A stretch of 64,000 nt of DNA from Clostridium drakei (GTDB lineage: Bacteria > Bacillota > Clostridia > Clostridiales > Clostridiaceae): contig NZ_JIBU02000048.1 in assembly GCF_000633595.2 (NCBI RefSeq), positions 124,001-188,000 of the forward strand, in the 5' to 3' direction. Below are positions 43,331 to 51,476 of this stretch, piece by piece; within the stretch, counting starts at the first letter, position 1; each line of letters begins with the position of its first letter. The translations under genes and the position numbers were made by a program. The notes beneath the pieces were generated by a model. The model made no database searches. It was not told where the DNA came from and saw only the letters and a list, made by a program, of their open reading frames with translations.

Positions 43331-44035
43331 GTGGATTGCTTAAGTACAGAACTTAGGAAACGTCTTATTGAAAAGGGTGCCTCAATTGTTAGATTCGCAG
43401 ACTTAAAAGATATTCCAGAAAGTCAAAGGGAGAGTTATAAATACGGAATCTCAATTGCAGTGGCATTGAATCCATATATAATTGCAGGAATAGAGAATGG
43501 ACCAACAAAAGATTATTATGGTGAATATATAAGAGTAAATAATCTGCTAGATGACCTTGATGAATATGCAGCAAAGATTATAACACAGCATGGATTTAGA
43601 GCATTACCAAAAGTAAAAAGAAGCATCAAAACAGATGAAACAACTTTAGCAACGATTTTACCTCACAAAACTGTAGCAACTAGGGCTGGAATTGGTTGGA
43701 TTGGAAAATGTGCGTTACTTGTTACAAAAGAATTTGGTTCTGCAGTAAGATTATCAACTATATTAACTGATGCACAACTAAATGTTGGATCACCTATAAA
43801 TGAATCAAAATGCGGTAAGTGTTTAATATGTACAAGTTTTTGTCCTAGTAATGCTGTGTTAGGAGTTAATTGGAAAGTAAATATGGATAGAGATAACTAT
43901 TTCGATGCTTTTAAGTGCGGAGATGAAGGCCGAAAAAGAAGTAATAAACTTGGAGTAGAAGAAAGAATTTGTGGAAAGTGTATGTTTATCTGCCCTTGGA
44001 CACAAAAATATTTAAAATCAAAAGAAAAAAACTAA
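43331..44035 (+). CDS. Epoxyqueuosine-reductase-like iron-sulfur protein
   Basis: 234 residues from GTG 43331, which has AAGGGGG at the right distance; ATG 43304 gives nine more. Two [4Fe-4S] sites: CGKCLICTSFCPSNAV and CGKCMFICPW with CGDEGRK between. ATRAGIGWIGKCALLVT is the QueG-like cobalamin-side motif. It lacks the C-terminal HEAT-like half of QueG, so it is the short relative common in clostridia, probably a cobalamin or tetrapyrrole-type reductase. Specific substrate unknown. Confidence 0.75.
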   Translation: MDCLSTELRKRLIEKGASIVRFADLKDIPESQRESYKYGISIAVALNPYIIAGIENGPTKDYYGEYIRVNNLLDDLDEYAAKIITQHGFRALPKVKRSIKTDETTLATILPHKTVATRAGIGWIGKCALLVTKEFGSAVRLSTILTDAQLNVGSPINESKCGKCLICTSFCPSNAVLGVNWKVNMDRDNYFDAFKCGDEGRKRSNKLGVEERICGKCMFICPWTQKYLKSKEKN

Positions 44036-44201
44036 GTTAACCAATAGTTAATTTTTAAGAATAAAAAATGGAAGTCATCCAATAGTTGGAACAAAGATAA
44101 ATATGAAAGCTTAGCAAAAAAGAGAATTAAAAAAGACAAAAAACTTGATTTTGTAAAAGATGATCCTAGAATAAAATTTTTGCTGGAATAATACTAAATT
44201 C
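44036..44201 (+). pseudogene. Gene-end remnant
   Basis: The frame SSNSWNKDKYESLAKKRIKK, DKKLDFVKDDPRIKFLLE and stop (about 44065-44192) has no start and no recognised family. Confidence 0.35.
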
Positions 44202-44290
44202 TTATTTAACGAAATAATCGAAAAAGCGAATAATTTTTCTGCACACTGCATTATTTAATTTTGAATTATGCGGTGTTTTTGCGTCATATT
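44202..44290 (+). terminator. Module B copy 10
   Basis: AACGAAATAATCGAAAAAGC, ACACTGCATTATTTAA, TTTTGAATTATGCGGTGTTT, TTGCGTCA. Closest to copy 1. Confidence 0.65.
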
Positions 44291-44402
44291 TTAAATATAA
44301 AGTGTATCTATTGAAAATTTAAGATGGGTACACTTTATTTTTTGTTGCAATAAAGCAAAGTTTGATATTTGTAAGTATGTTATAATTTACTAAATAGTAA
44401 TT
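44291..44402 (+). promoter_or_regulatory. Module C copy
   Basis: AAAGTGTATCTATTG, GGGTACACTTT, T run, then TTTGATATTTGTAAGTATG and TTATAATTTAC. It carries the same TTTGTAAGTATG variant as the copy before the first MBL gene, in line with segment duplication. Confidence 0.6.
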
Positions 44403-44424
44403 TGTTTAAAAAGGAGGAAATAAA

Positions 44425-45135
44425 ATGACTGAACTAATAACGTTACAATTATTGTTTGAAGCGGGAGAAATAAAATTCTACATTTATCCGGTTGTAATTA
44501 AAAATAATGATGATTTAATTTTAATTGACACAGGATTTCCTATGTTTTTGCCAGTAATAGAAAAAGCTTTTGAGAAAAAAGGGTTAGATATCAGAAAGCT
44601 TCAACAAGTTATTTTAACTCACCACGACCATGACCATATGGGAGCAGTAAAGGAACTTGTAAAAAAATATCCTTCTGTAAAGGTGAAGTGTTCTGCAGAG
44701 CAAATTCCATATGTTTTAGGAAAAAAGAAATCACTTAGGTTAGAACAGGCAGAGAAATTTGGGGCAGATGATAGATTTATACAAACCATAAAAAGTGTAG
44801 AATATTTGGATTCTGTTTTAGAAGTAGCAGATAATGAAATTATCTGTGATGGAGTAAAAGTTATTGAAACATCAGGGCATATGCCAGGACATATCTCTAT
44901 TTATATTGAATCAATGAAAACCTTAATAAGTGGAGACATGTTAGTTTTAGAAGATGGTGTATTATGTATTGCTGATGAACAATTTGTGTTAGACAAAGTG
45001 GCAGAAATAAATTCACTAAAGAAAATTCTTAATCTGGATATTGAAAAAATTATATGTTTCCATGGTGGAGAGTACAAAAGCAATAATTTAAAAGAAGATT
45101 TGAAAAAAGTTATTGCAAAGGGATATAAAAGCTAA
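44425..45135 (+). CDS. MBL-fold metallohydrolase, copy 2
   Basis: 236 residues with the same motifs as the copy at 9896 (THHDHDHMG, GHMPGHIS, SGDM, FHGGE). About 14 residues differ; the last 95 residues differ at only one position, a pattern that could come from gene conversion or a recent partial exchange. The ribosome site here is AAAGGAGG, stronger than in copy 1. Followed by the start of a NUDIX gene, as in copy 1. Confidence 0.85.
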   Translation: MTELITLQLLFEAGEIKFYIYPVVIKNNDDLILIDTGFPMFLPVIEKAFEKKGLDIRKLQQVILTHHDHDHMGAVKELVKKYPSVKVKCSAEQIPYVLGKKKSLRLEQAEKFGADDRFIQTIKSVEYLDSVLEVADNEIICDGVKVIETSGHMPGHISIYIESMKTLISGDMLVLEDGVLCIADEQFVLDKVAEINSLKKILNLDIEKIICFHGGEYKSNNLKEDLKKVIAKGYKS

Positions 45136-45198
45136 GCAATAAATTGAAATTTAAGGTTTAGAATTATAAATAGTAAATTTGTGGGGGTACTGTATTGT

Positions 45199-45360
45199 AT
45201 GGAAATGATTGATATTTATGATGAATTAGGTCAAAAATGTGGTAAGATTAAGTTAGCACTTTCTATACAAGCACACCATGCATTGGTTGACGGAATACAT
45301 GGTGGCCAGTTCTTTAGTGATTTTCAAGAAATTTTGTCTAAACCATCAAAGTATCTATAA
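45199..45360 (+). CDS. Chimeric ORF: NUDIX start fused to chloramphenicol acetyltransferase end
   Basis: A continuous 53-codon frame. The first 17 codons, MEMIDIYDELGQKCGKI, equal the start of the NUDIX gene at 10670, with the same upstream GGGGGT region. After KIK it continues LALSIQAHHALVDGIHGGQF and ends LSKPSKYL, the active-site end of a type A CAT (HHxxxDG). The junction is in frame. It cannot be a working enzyme of either family, but the frame is intact, so a small protein may be made. Confidence 0.7.
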   Translation: MEMIDIYDELGQKCGKIKLALSIQAHHALVDGIHGGQFFSDFQEILSKPSKYL

Positions 45361-45520
45361 TAAAAATGGTAATTTACGGAGAAAAATAAATATGGATCGT
45401 GTATATGTAAGTTGCCTCGAATTTGAAAATATTACCACATAAAAATTTCACTAAAATAAATAAAAAAGTATTGATAAGTTACTCATTAGTGATTTAAATA
45501 TTCAGAGTGATTTTGATGTT
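45361..45520 (+). other. Stretch without recognisable gene
   Basis: AT-rich, several stops in all frames, and the upstream end of the frame that continues into 45521-45700. No hairpin of note. Confidence 0.3.
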
Positions 45521-45700
45521 ATGAATAATGAATTGATAAATAACAATAATCAAGATATTATAAAGTCCTTGCTAAATTCTGCTAGAGCAAAACTTATTGG
45601 TGGCTGTAAAGAAGATGAAGTCGAAGCTCTTGAGGAATTTGATAGGTATACAAGCAGGCAGAGGCCTTATTTAGTATTGATTGATGGCAGCTTAATTTAA
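45521..45700 (+). pseudogene. Unrecognised ORF end
   Basis: The frame MNNELINNNNQDIIKSLLNS, then GGCKEDEVEALEEFDRYTSR and QRPYLVLIDGSLI ends at 45700. It is open upstream to about 45460 without a start signal. It looks like the C-terminus of a larger protein; family unknown. Confidence 0.35.
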
Positions 45701-45714
45701 AATTTGAAAATTAT

Positions 45715-45785
45715 TAGATATAACTATTGAAGTTGAAAATGTGAGTGATTTTCTTTAATAAGTGAATAATGTGGTGTTAAAAGAT
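45715..45785 (+). repeat. Module A copy 9, degenerate
   Basis: TAGATATAACTATTGAAGTT, GTGAGTGATTTTCTTTA, GTGAATAATGTGGTGTTAA. It precedes the small gene at 45926. Confidence 0.45.
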
Positions 45786-45925
45786 AAAACTACTTTATAT
45801 TTATTGGAAAATTAATTATTATTTATAACATTTTATACTTATTTTAAAAAATATACAAATATGATAAAATATAAATATTCAGGTTTTAAAAACTAATTAG
45901 AATAGTAAGAAGGGAGGGAATATTA

Positions 45926-46231
45926 ATGGGATTAACAATAGGAAATGAAAATCCATATATTAAATATCCTACAAAGAATCTTATAAAAAATAATTCTTCA
46001 GAATCAGAACAAAAATATTCTGAGAAAGTAAAGACAAGCAGTAATGGAGCTCACGATGAAATTAAGTTTGTTAAAGAGGAAGGAACTTCAAATATATATG
46101 TTGGATACATAAATGGAATTAAGATGGATGAAAAATTTATAACCGATCCAGTATATAGAGATAATGTTCTTAAGGCATGTAATGACAAAGAAGAAGCAAT
46201 ATTAAAAAAAATAATTGGATCAGAAAGTTAA
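45926..46231 (+). CDS. Small protein of unknown function
   Basis: 101 residues, ATG after GAAGGGAGGG. A polar, Ser/Lys-rich N-terminal half is followed by a compact part with IYVGYINGIKMDEKFITDPV and DNVLKACNDKEEAILKKI. No signal peptide. The GN..PYI start and DP.Y...V-like segment faintly recall the DUF6033-like proteins at 13130 and 46729, but too weakly to claim. Confidence 0.5.
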   Translation: MGLTIGNENPYIKYPTKNLIKNNSSESEQKYSEKVKTSSNGAHDEIKFVKEEGTSNIYVGYINGIKMDEKFITDPVYRDNVLKACNDKEEAILKKIIGSES

Positions 46232-46234
46232 AAT

Positions 46235-46260
46235 AAAAAGAAGAGAAATCTTCTTTTTTA
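46235..46260 (+). terminator. Hairpin terminator
   Basis: AAAAAGAAGA, loop GAAA, TCTTCTTTTTT. Directly after the gene at 45926, in front of module B11. Confidence 0.7.
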
Positions 46261-46336
46261 ACATGACAATTAAAAAACGAATAATTTACTCTAACACCTC
46301 ATTATTCATAAATTGAATTTTGGGGTGTTTTTCATT
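46256..46336 (+). terminator. Module B copy 11
   Basis: AACATGACAATTAAAAAACG, TAACACCTCATTATTCA, loop, TTGAATTTTGGGGTGTTTTT. Confidence 0.6.
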
Positions 46337-46425
46337 ATGGATACACTTTGTTTTTTATTGGAGTAAAGTAAAGTTTGATATTTGTAAACTATGTTATAAT
46401 TTAGTAAAAGATAAGTAGTAATTTC
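46337..46425 (+). promoter_or_regulatory. Module C copy, partial
   Basis: GGATACACTTTGTTTT, TTTGATATTTGTAAACTATG, TTATAATTTAG. The left arm of the terminator stem is missing. Confidence 0.55.
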
Positions 46426-46728
46426 TAGATGAATTTTGTGGCAGTATAAAAATAATTAATCTTTTCAAGAAATAAATGTGGGATAAATAAGAAACTTCCA
46501 TATGGCAAATTTAAAAAAATCTATCATAATTCAATTTAATTAAGTTTAAGTAATATAAATAGTAATTTGTTTCGCTATATTCTTAATATGCTTATTGACT
46601 TTAAAATAGTGATAATTAAACAATAGTAAACCAACGAGAAATATAAAAGATATAAAACAACTCAATAAATGGTGGCTTAGAACTTTATTACAATGAAAAA
46701 TGTATCAAAATATAAGGAGGACAGTGAT
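46426..46728 (+). pseudogene. Deleted copy of the 41.2-42.1 kb segment
   Basis: The first 60 bases match 41257-41318 upstream of the unknown gene at 41352. At GGGATAA the sequence jumps into the GNAT gene (AATAAGAAACTTCCATATGG, 46486-46540) and then stops matching. The whole unknown gene and most of the GNAT are gone. The remainder up to 46728 shows only a ribosome site AAGGAGG for the next gene. Confidence 0.65.
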
Positions 46729-47538
46729 ATGAGTAGTTTAGGAGTGAACAGTGTAGTTGATAATTCGTATAGTTATAAGAATATGAATCGAAAGGTAACA
46801 ACAAACATTAAAAGTTTTGAAAATGAAGTAAAAAGAGCATCGGACATTGGAAATACAGCCATTCCAGTCTATACTCCAAAATTTGAGGGTGATATGATTA
46901 TTAATCAGCCGCCTAATTACAGTAATCTCACTTATGATAATGCTATTTTGAATAAATCAAAAGATGAAATGACAATGGGTGAGTATAAACAGTACATTAT
47001 GAATGAAATGTCAAAAATACCAGTTAGCTCTTATTATCAGGCAAGTTTTTCAGGTTCTTTAATAATTAAGGAAGAAGCATTTAAAAAAATGAAAAGTGAT
47101 CCGGAATGGGAAAAAACAGTGCTGAATATGCTTAGAAAAATGTATTCTGTGAATGGTTTACCGCAGAGAAGTTACTGTATACAGGTTATTGGTGCATCGG
47201 AAGCAGAATGTTATGGCTATTCAGTGCCAATGGATAATGGTAGTAATTTTCTTACATCTAAGAGTAATCAAAAATCATGGTGCCAGAAACGTCATGAAAA
47301 AATGGAAGAACAGGTAAATAAGCCTCAACAAAAAAACACACAACAGCAGGCACAGGATGAGCAAGAGTATGCAAGGCAGATGTATGTGAATAGTCAGAGA
47401 ATCTTGAATTTGTTTAATTTAAATACATTAAAATCAGATGAAATAGATGAACAAGCATTTATGCAGGCAATGTCATCTGGCGCAGTTACATATAGGAAAT
47501 TTACACAAGGGCAGAGGGTAAATATGTCTACCATCTGA
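46729..47538 (+). CDS. Uncharacterised clostridial protein (DUF6033-like), second member
   Basis: 269 residues from ATG 46729 with AAGGAGG upstream. VNSVVDNSYSYKNMNRKVTT at the start, a central conserved part (FSGSLIIKEEAFKKMKSDPE, WEKTVLNMLRKMYSV) and a Gln-rich linker (about residues 200-220, KPQQKNTQQQAQDEQEYARQ). It shares the domain of the 13130 protein, but the C-termini differ. No signal peptide. Function unknown. Confidence 0.6.
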   Translation: MSSLGVNSVVDNSYSYKNMNRKVTTNIKSFENEVKRASDIGNTAIPVYTPKFEGDMIINQPPNYSNLTYDNAILNKSKDEMTMGEYKQYIMNEMSKIPVSSYYQASFSGSLIIKEEAFKKMKSDPEWEKTVLNMLRKMYSVNGLPQRSYCIQVIGASEAECYGYSVPMDNGSNFLTSKSNQKSWCQKRHEKMEEQVNKPQQKNTQQQAQDEQEYARQMYVNSQRILNLFNLNTLKSDEIDEQAFMQAMSSGAVTYRKFTQGQRVNMSTI

Positions 47539-47646
47539 ATTTTGAATAATTTTCCATAATTTCATCTGCTTAAATAAAGTTTTAATCCATAAATTCCAAT
47601 TTAAGATTGAGTATAATAAATAGTAATCTATAGGAGGGGGCCACTT

Positions 47647-48087
47647 GTGAATATAAAGAAAGTTTCAAATGATAAGAAAGTATATATTGACTTGTTGTTA
47701 TTGGCTGACGAACAAGAAAATATGATAGACAAGTACCTTGAACGTGGTGAAATGTTTGTCCTTAACGACAATGGAGTAAAAGCTGAATGCGTTGTTACTA
47801 AAGAGTCGGACGGTATTTATGAGCTTAAGAATATTGCGGTTATACCTGATTGTCAACGAAAGGGCTATGGAAAGATGCTGATAGATTTTGTGTTTTTACA
47901 TTACACCGATTGTAATACTATGCTTGTCGGAACAGGCGACGTTCCTTCTACACTCAGTTTTTATCAGAAATGCGGATTTTCAGAATCACATCGAATACAA
48001 AACTTTTTCACGGACAACTATGATCATCCGATGTTTGAAGACGGTAAACAGCTTGTTGATATGGTCTATTTGAAGCGGGAACAATAA
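47647..48087 (+). CDS. GNAT acetyltransferase
   Basis: 146 residues, GTG start after AGGAGGG. LKNIAVIPDCQRKGYGKMLI is the acetyl-CoA loop, with GTGDVPSTLSFYQKCGFSES after it and NFFTDNYDHPMFEDGKQLVD at the end, typical of YvbK-like N-acetyltransferases. G+C slightly above the neighbours. Confidence 0.85.
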   Translation: MNIKKVSNDKKVYIDLLLLADEQENMIDKYLERGEMFVLNDNGVKAECVVTKESDGIYELKNIAVIPDCQRKGYGKMLIDFVFLHYTDCNTMLVGTGDVPSTLSFYQKCGFSESHRIQNFFTDNYDHPMFEDGKQLVDMVYLKREQ

Positions 48088-48143
48088 ATTCCAATGTAAG
48101 GTTAAGTATTATAAATAGTAAATTTGAAAGGATGAATGATGTA

Positions 48144-48396
48144 ATGGCTGCTTTCGATAGTTACGATAATTATTATGATAGAGCAATGAAGGCTTATTGT
48201 TCTACAGAGAAAATAGATCCTAAAAATATTAATGATGAACAGAATAGGATAATTATTGAAAGATTACATAGATTTTATTTTTAATGAACTGAATGAGATT
48301 CCTTGTGAGTTTGATTTTCACTGGAAGGATTATAAAAAGTTTCAAGTTATATTAGATAGGAGATATGAGGTAATTTCAAGGAAACATTACACGTAA
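48144..48396 (+). pseudogene. Frameshifted small gene
   Basis: ATG 48144 opens MAAFDSYDNYYDRAMKAYCS and stops after 46 codons. The neighbouring frame continues at once with IDFIFNELNEIPCEFDFHWK, DYKKFQVILDRRYEVISRKH and stop at 48396. Together they would give a protein of about 80 residues, so a one-base change near 48270 broke it. Family unknown. Confidence 0.5.
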
Positions 48397-48469
48397 TGAA
48401 TTGAAATGCAACGAGAGTTATGTATAAGAAAATTTCATACTAAGTTATTAGATTTTGGAGGATTATAAT

Positions 48470-48757
48470 ATGAATAATTTAAATGAAGATAAAGAATTAT
48501 TGGAAAAGATATATTTTGAACTTGAGAGTGGTAAAACAATAACAGAAGAAAGAAAAGAAGAATTGATACAGATAATTGATAATTTAGAGAATAAATTTAA
48601 TAATGATGTAACAAAAAAGAATACACTTATTGAAATAAAGAATAAGTTAAAAGGTATAGAGATTGGTAAAGACGAAATTAATATAAAGAAATTTATTCTT
48701 GATTCAATAAAAGGAGTAATAAATCTGTTGACATCCTTTCCTTGGATTCAACTATAG
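48470..48757 (+). CDS. Small protein of unknown function
   Basis: 95 residues from ATG 48470, with TGGAGG upstream. Almost entirely helical and charged, with coiled-coil-like spacing (LENKFNNDVTKKNTLIEIKN), ending in a hydrophobic patch (VINLLTSFPWIQL) that may contact the membrane. No family recognised. Confidence 0.5.
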   Translation: MNNLNEDKELLEKIYFELESGKTITEERKEELIQIIDNLENKFNNDVTKKNTLIEIKNKLKGIEIGKDEINIKKFILDSIKGVINLLTSFPWIQL

Positions 48758-48810
48758 ATTTACAAGATAAATAGTAAATTTATCTGAAATGATTGTAATG
48801 TTTTATTTAT

Positions 48811-49644
48811 ATGGAAGTGAGGTTGTGTAAGGTGAATGGTAAGGAGTTAAAGACAAGAAGAGGGACTGTTTATTATTGGATTAGTCGTAACAAAAATCCG
48901 CACACAAAATGTATCGTTTTTACGCATGGTGTAACCGCTGATCACTCCATGTTTGAAAAACAGGTGGAATACTTTAAACAAGAATATACGGTAATTACAT
49001 GGGATGTTCCTCTTCATGGTCTTTCACGCCCATATTCAAATTTTACATATGAGAATTGTGCACATGATCTGATGAGAATATTGGATCAGGAAAAAGTTGA
49101 TAAGATAATATTGGTCGGTATGTCTATGGGTGGTTATCCCAGCCAGGAGTTCGCATTTCGTTATGCTGAAAGAGTAGAAGGTTTTATAGCACTTGATACC
49201 ACACCTTTTGGCATTAGTTATTATTCAGGATTAGATATTTGGTGGTTAAAACATGTTGCTTTACTGGCAAAATGTTTTTCAGCAAATGCATTGCGAAAAA
49301 GTATGGCAAAATCCGTTTCTAAGACGAAGTATTCTTATGATAAGATGATAGAAATGCTTGCAACATTTACAAAATGCCAAATCATTGAACAGATGGATAT
49401 TGCTTATGGTACCTTTATAAAGGAAAATAAAGATATTAGTTTTTCTTTTCCAGTACTGATTTTGCTTGGTGAATTCGACAAGATTGGAAAAGTAAGTCAG
49501 TATTGTCAAGCATGGTCCAAGAAAGAGGGATATCCACTTCATATAATAAGTAATGCAGCACATTTTTCAAACGGAGACAATCCAGAACAGGTAAATTCTG
49601 AGATACAGGAATTTATAGGGGGATTAAGTAAGTATAATATGTAG
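48811..49644 (+). CDS. Alpha/beta hydrolase
   Basis: 277 residues from ATG 48811; GTG 48832 after TGTAAGG is an alternative start. FTHGVTADHSMFEKQVEYF carries the oxyanion loop, LVGMSMGGYPSQEF the nucleophile Ser, GEFDKIG the acid and NAAHFSNGDNPE the His. The general lipase/esterase/haloperoxidase-like fold; no substrate prediction. About 50 bases upstream recur near 50005, before the SRPBCC gene. Confidence 0.88.
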   Translation: MEVRLCKVNGKELKTRRGTVYYWISRNKNPHTKCIVFTHGVTADHSMFEKQVEYFKQEYTVITWDVPLHGLSRPYSNFTYENCAHDLMRILDQEKVDKIILVGMSMGGYPSQEFAFRYAERVEGFIALDTTPFGISYYSGLDIWWLKHVALLAKCFSANALRKSMAKSVSKTKYSYDKMIEMLATFTKCQIIEQMDIAYGTFIKENKDISFSFPVLILLGEFDKIGKVSQYCQAWSKKEGYPLHIISNAAHFSNGDNPEQVNSEIQEFIGGLSKYNM

Positions 49645-49735
49645 AACTAATATAATAAAAAATACAAGCAGTGGTATATATATTTAATATAAAATTTTTC
49701 TATATATGTAAAAATCACCGTAAAGGCAACCTGTC

Positions 49736-49846
49736 TGGGGCAAGGAATGTACTCACTGCATGGCATGTATCTGTAAATGTCTCACAGAAGCTATTGATTA
49801 TGGGAAAAATAGTGTTGGTAAAGTCCGTTATCAATGTCCAATGTAA
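49736..49846 (+). pseudogene. EFR1-type ferredoxin, C-terminal fragment
   Basis: The frame WGKECTHCMACICKCLTEAI then DYGKNSVGKVRYQCPM and stop is the second [4Fe-4S] motif and tail of an EFR1-family ferredoxin (flavodoxin-ferredoxin fusion). The flavodoxin half and the first cluster are absent. Confidence 0.75.
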
Positions 49847-49894
49847 TAAAAGAGGATTTGCACTGGTTTTTATAATAAGATTTATATGTTGATA

Positions 49895-49998
49895 ACTTTG
49901 AATTTAAGATGGATACACTTTATTTTTTATTGCAATAAAGTAAAGTTTGATATTTGTAAACTATGTTATAATTTAGTAAAAGATAAAATAGTAATTTA
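49895..49998 (+). promoter_or_regulatory. Module C copy
   Basis: GAATTTAAGATGGATACACT, T run, TTTGATATTTGTAAACTATG, TTATAATTTAG, GTAATTTATCGGGAATG. It precedes the SRPBCC gene. Confidence 0.6.
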
Positions 49999-50090
49999 TC
50001 GGGAATGATTGCAATGTTACTTAATGTTTTATGTATATGGAAGAGAGGTTGAGTAATGCAAATGGTAATTTATGAAGGAGAATGTGTATT

Positions 50091-50492
50091 ATGAAGAAAT
50101 CAACCATTACAGCGATATTTAAAGCAAATATTAAAAAAGTATGGGAAGTAGTTACAAATAATAATAAATATGAGTGGCGGAGCGATTTAAGTAAAATTGA
50201 TGTTTCAGCAGATGGAAACTCTTTTACGGAATATACAAAAGATAATTTTCCTACTGAATTTAAAATTACTTTAAAAAAACCTTATGAGCGATATGAATTT
50301 GATATAACTAATAAAAATATTTATGGTCATTGGATTGGAGTTTTTAGTTCTGTTAATAATAATGGTACACAGATTGAATTTACAGAAGAAGTATCAGTTA
50401 ATAATCCTATAATGAATTTGTTTGTAGGTTTATATCTAAAAAAACAACAATCACTTTATATAGCAGATTTAAAAAAAGAACTGGGAGAATAA
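50091..50492 (+). CDS. SRPBCC family protein
   Basis: 133 residues from ATG 50091 with GAAGGAGAA upstream. ITAIFKANIKKVWEVVTNNN and KYEWRSDLSKIDVS start the helix-grip fold, and GVFSSVNNNGTQIEFTEEVS is the central strand pair. Binds a hydrophobic ligand or acts as a cyclase; no closer call. Probably co-transcribed with the small gene 21 bases downstream. Confidence 0.8.
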   Translation: MKKSTITAIFKANIKKVWEVVTNNNKYEWRSDLSKIDVSADGNSFTEYTKDNFPTEFKITLKKPYERYEFDITNKNIYGHWIGVFSSVNNNGTQIEFTEEVSVNNPIMNLFVGLYLKKQQSLYIADLKKELGE

Positions 50493-50513
50493 ATTTTATA
50501 AGGAGAAAGAGTT

Positions 50514-50720
50514 ATGAGTAAATATAATGCTTTGTGGGAATATGTCCAAAAGAATGATAGTCCATTAATAAAGTTATCTTTTGATGAAATACATAATATT
50601 TTGGGAATTAAGATAGATCATTCTTTTTTGAATTACAAAAAGGAGTTAACTCAATATGGGTATCAAGTTGGAAAGATTTCTCTTAAAGAACAGACAGTAA
50701 TTTTTAAGAAGATTGATTAA
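50514..50720 (+). CDS. Small conserved protein
   Basis: 68 residues, ATG after AAGGAGAAA. KYNALWEYVQKNDSPLIKLS, FDEIHNILGIKIDHSFLNYK and GYQVGKISLKEQTVIF make a compact alpha/beta protein seen widely in Firmicutes and plasmids. I believe it is a recent DUF family but cannot name it with certainty. Function unknown. Confidence 0.65.
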   Translation: MSKYNALWEYVQKNDSPLIKLSFDEIHNILGIKIDHSFLNYKKELTQYGYQVGKISLKEQTVIFKKID

Positions 50721-50830
50721 GGGCTGAAAATTATATGAAAAGTTATAGGCTATATTGATTATATGTATAAATTAAGTAAAATCAATAAGTGTAGAGGATA
50801 CTACACTAGATATCAAACAGAGGTGATTTT

Positions 50831-51292
50831 ATGGTTTATAGAAAAAGTACTTTAGAGGATTGTAAAGCCGTTTATGATTTAATAAGTGACATGGAAAATA
50901 AGAAACTTCCATTTGATAAGTTTAAAAAAATCTATCATAATCAAGTTAATGACTTCCATTATTATTGTCTTGTCTGTGAACATGATGGTATAGTAATTGG
51001 TGCTTTGAACCTGAGATTTGAAGATCAACTGCATCACGCAGAGAAGATAACTGAAATTCTTGAATTTGCTGTTTCTGATAAATATAGAAACATTGGCATC
51101 GGAAAAGAAATGCTTTCTCAAAGCTTTCAGATTGCAAAAGATAACGGCTGTTCACAAATCGAAGTGGACTGCAATCAACTTCGTAAGGATACACATCGTT
51201 TTTATATTAGAGAAGGCATGCATAACTTTCATTTTAAGTTTTCAAAGCAGTTAATTGGGGATAATGTACAGGAGAATGCTTTAGGTAGATAA
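50831..51292 (+). CDS. GNAT acetyltransferase, copy 2
   Basis: 153 residues, ATG after AGAGGTG. Same protein as at 42013 with about 17 substitutions, mostly in the first 100 residues; the last 45 are nearly identical. The acetyl-CoA loop is DKYRNIGIGKEML. The immediate upstream sequence (GAGGTGATTTTATGG) is shared, the further upstream sequence is not. Confidence 0.85.
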   Translation: MVYRKSTLEDCKAVYDLISDMENKKLPFDKFKKIYHNQVNDFHYYCLVCEHDGIVIGALNLRFEDQLHHAEKITEILEFAVSDKYRNIGIGKEMLSQSFQIAKDNGCSQIEVDCNQLRKDTHRFYIREGMHNFHFKFSKQLIGDNVQENALGR

Positions 51293-51476
51293 ATTTCAAT
51301 TTAAGGTTGAGTAATGTAAATCTCAATTTTATCAAGTTGTTTATAAATTTTATAGGTCAGAGCAAAGAGGTATAACTTAAAAGAGAAAAATGAAATAACA
51401 GCAAGTAAAATCAAGTATTGATCTTTCTATTTTTTTATAATAAATGTAGGACGGTTGAAATGAGGTGAACAGATGA

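Noticed and set aside
49671-49892. 73-codon plus-strand ORF
   Set aside because: Another frame over the same bases gives the clear ferredoxin motif CTHCMACICKC, so this frame is a by-product.
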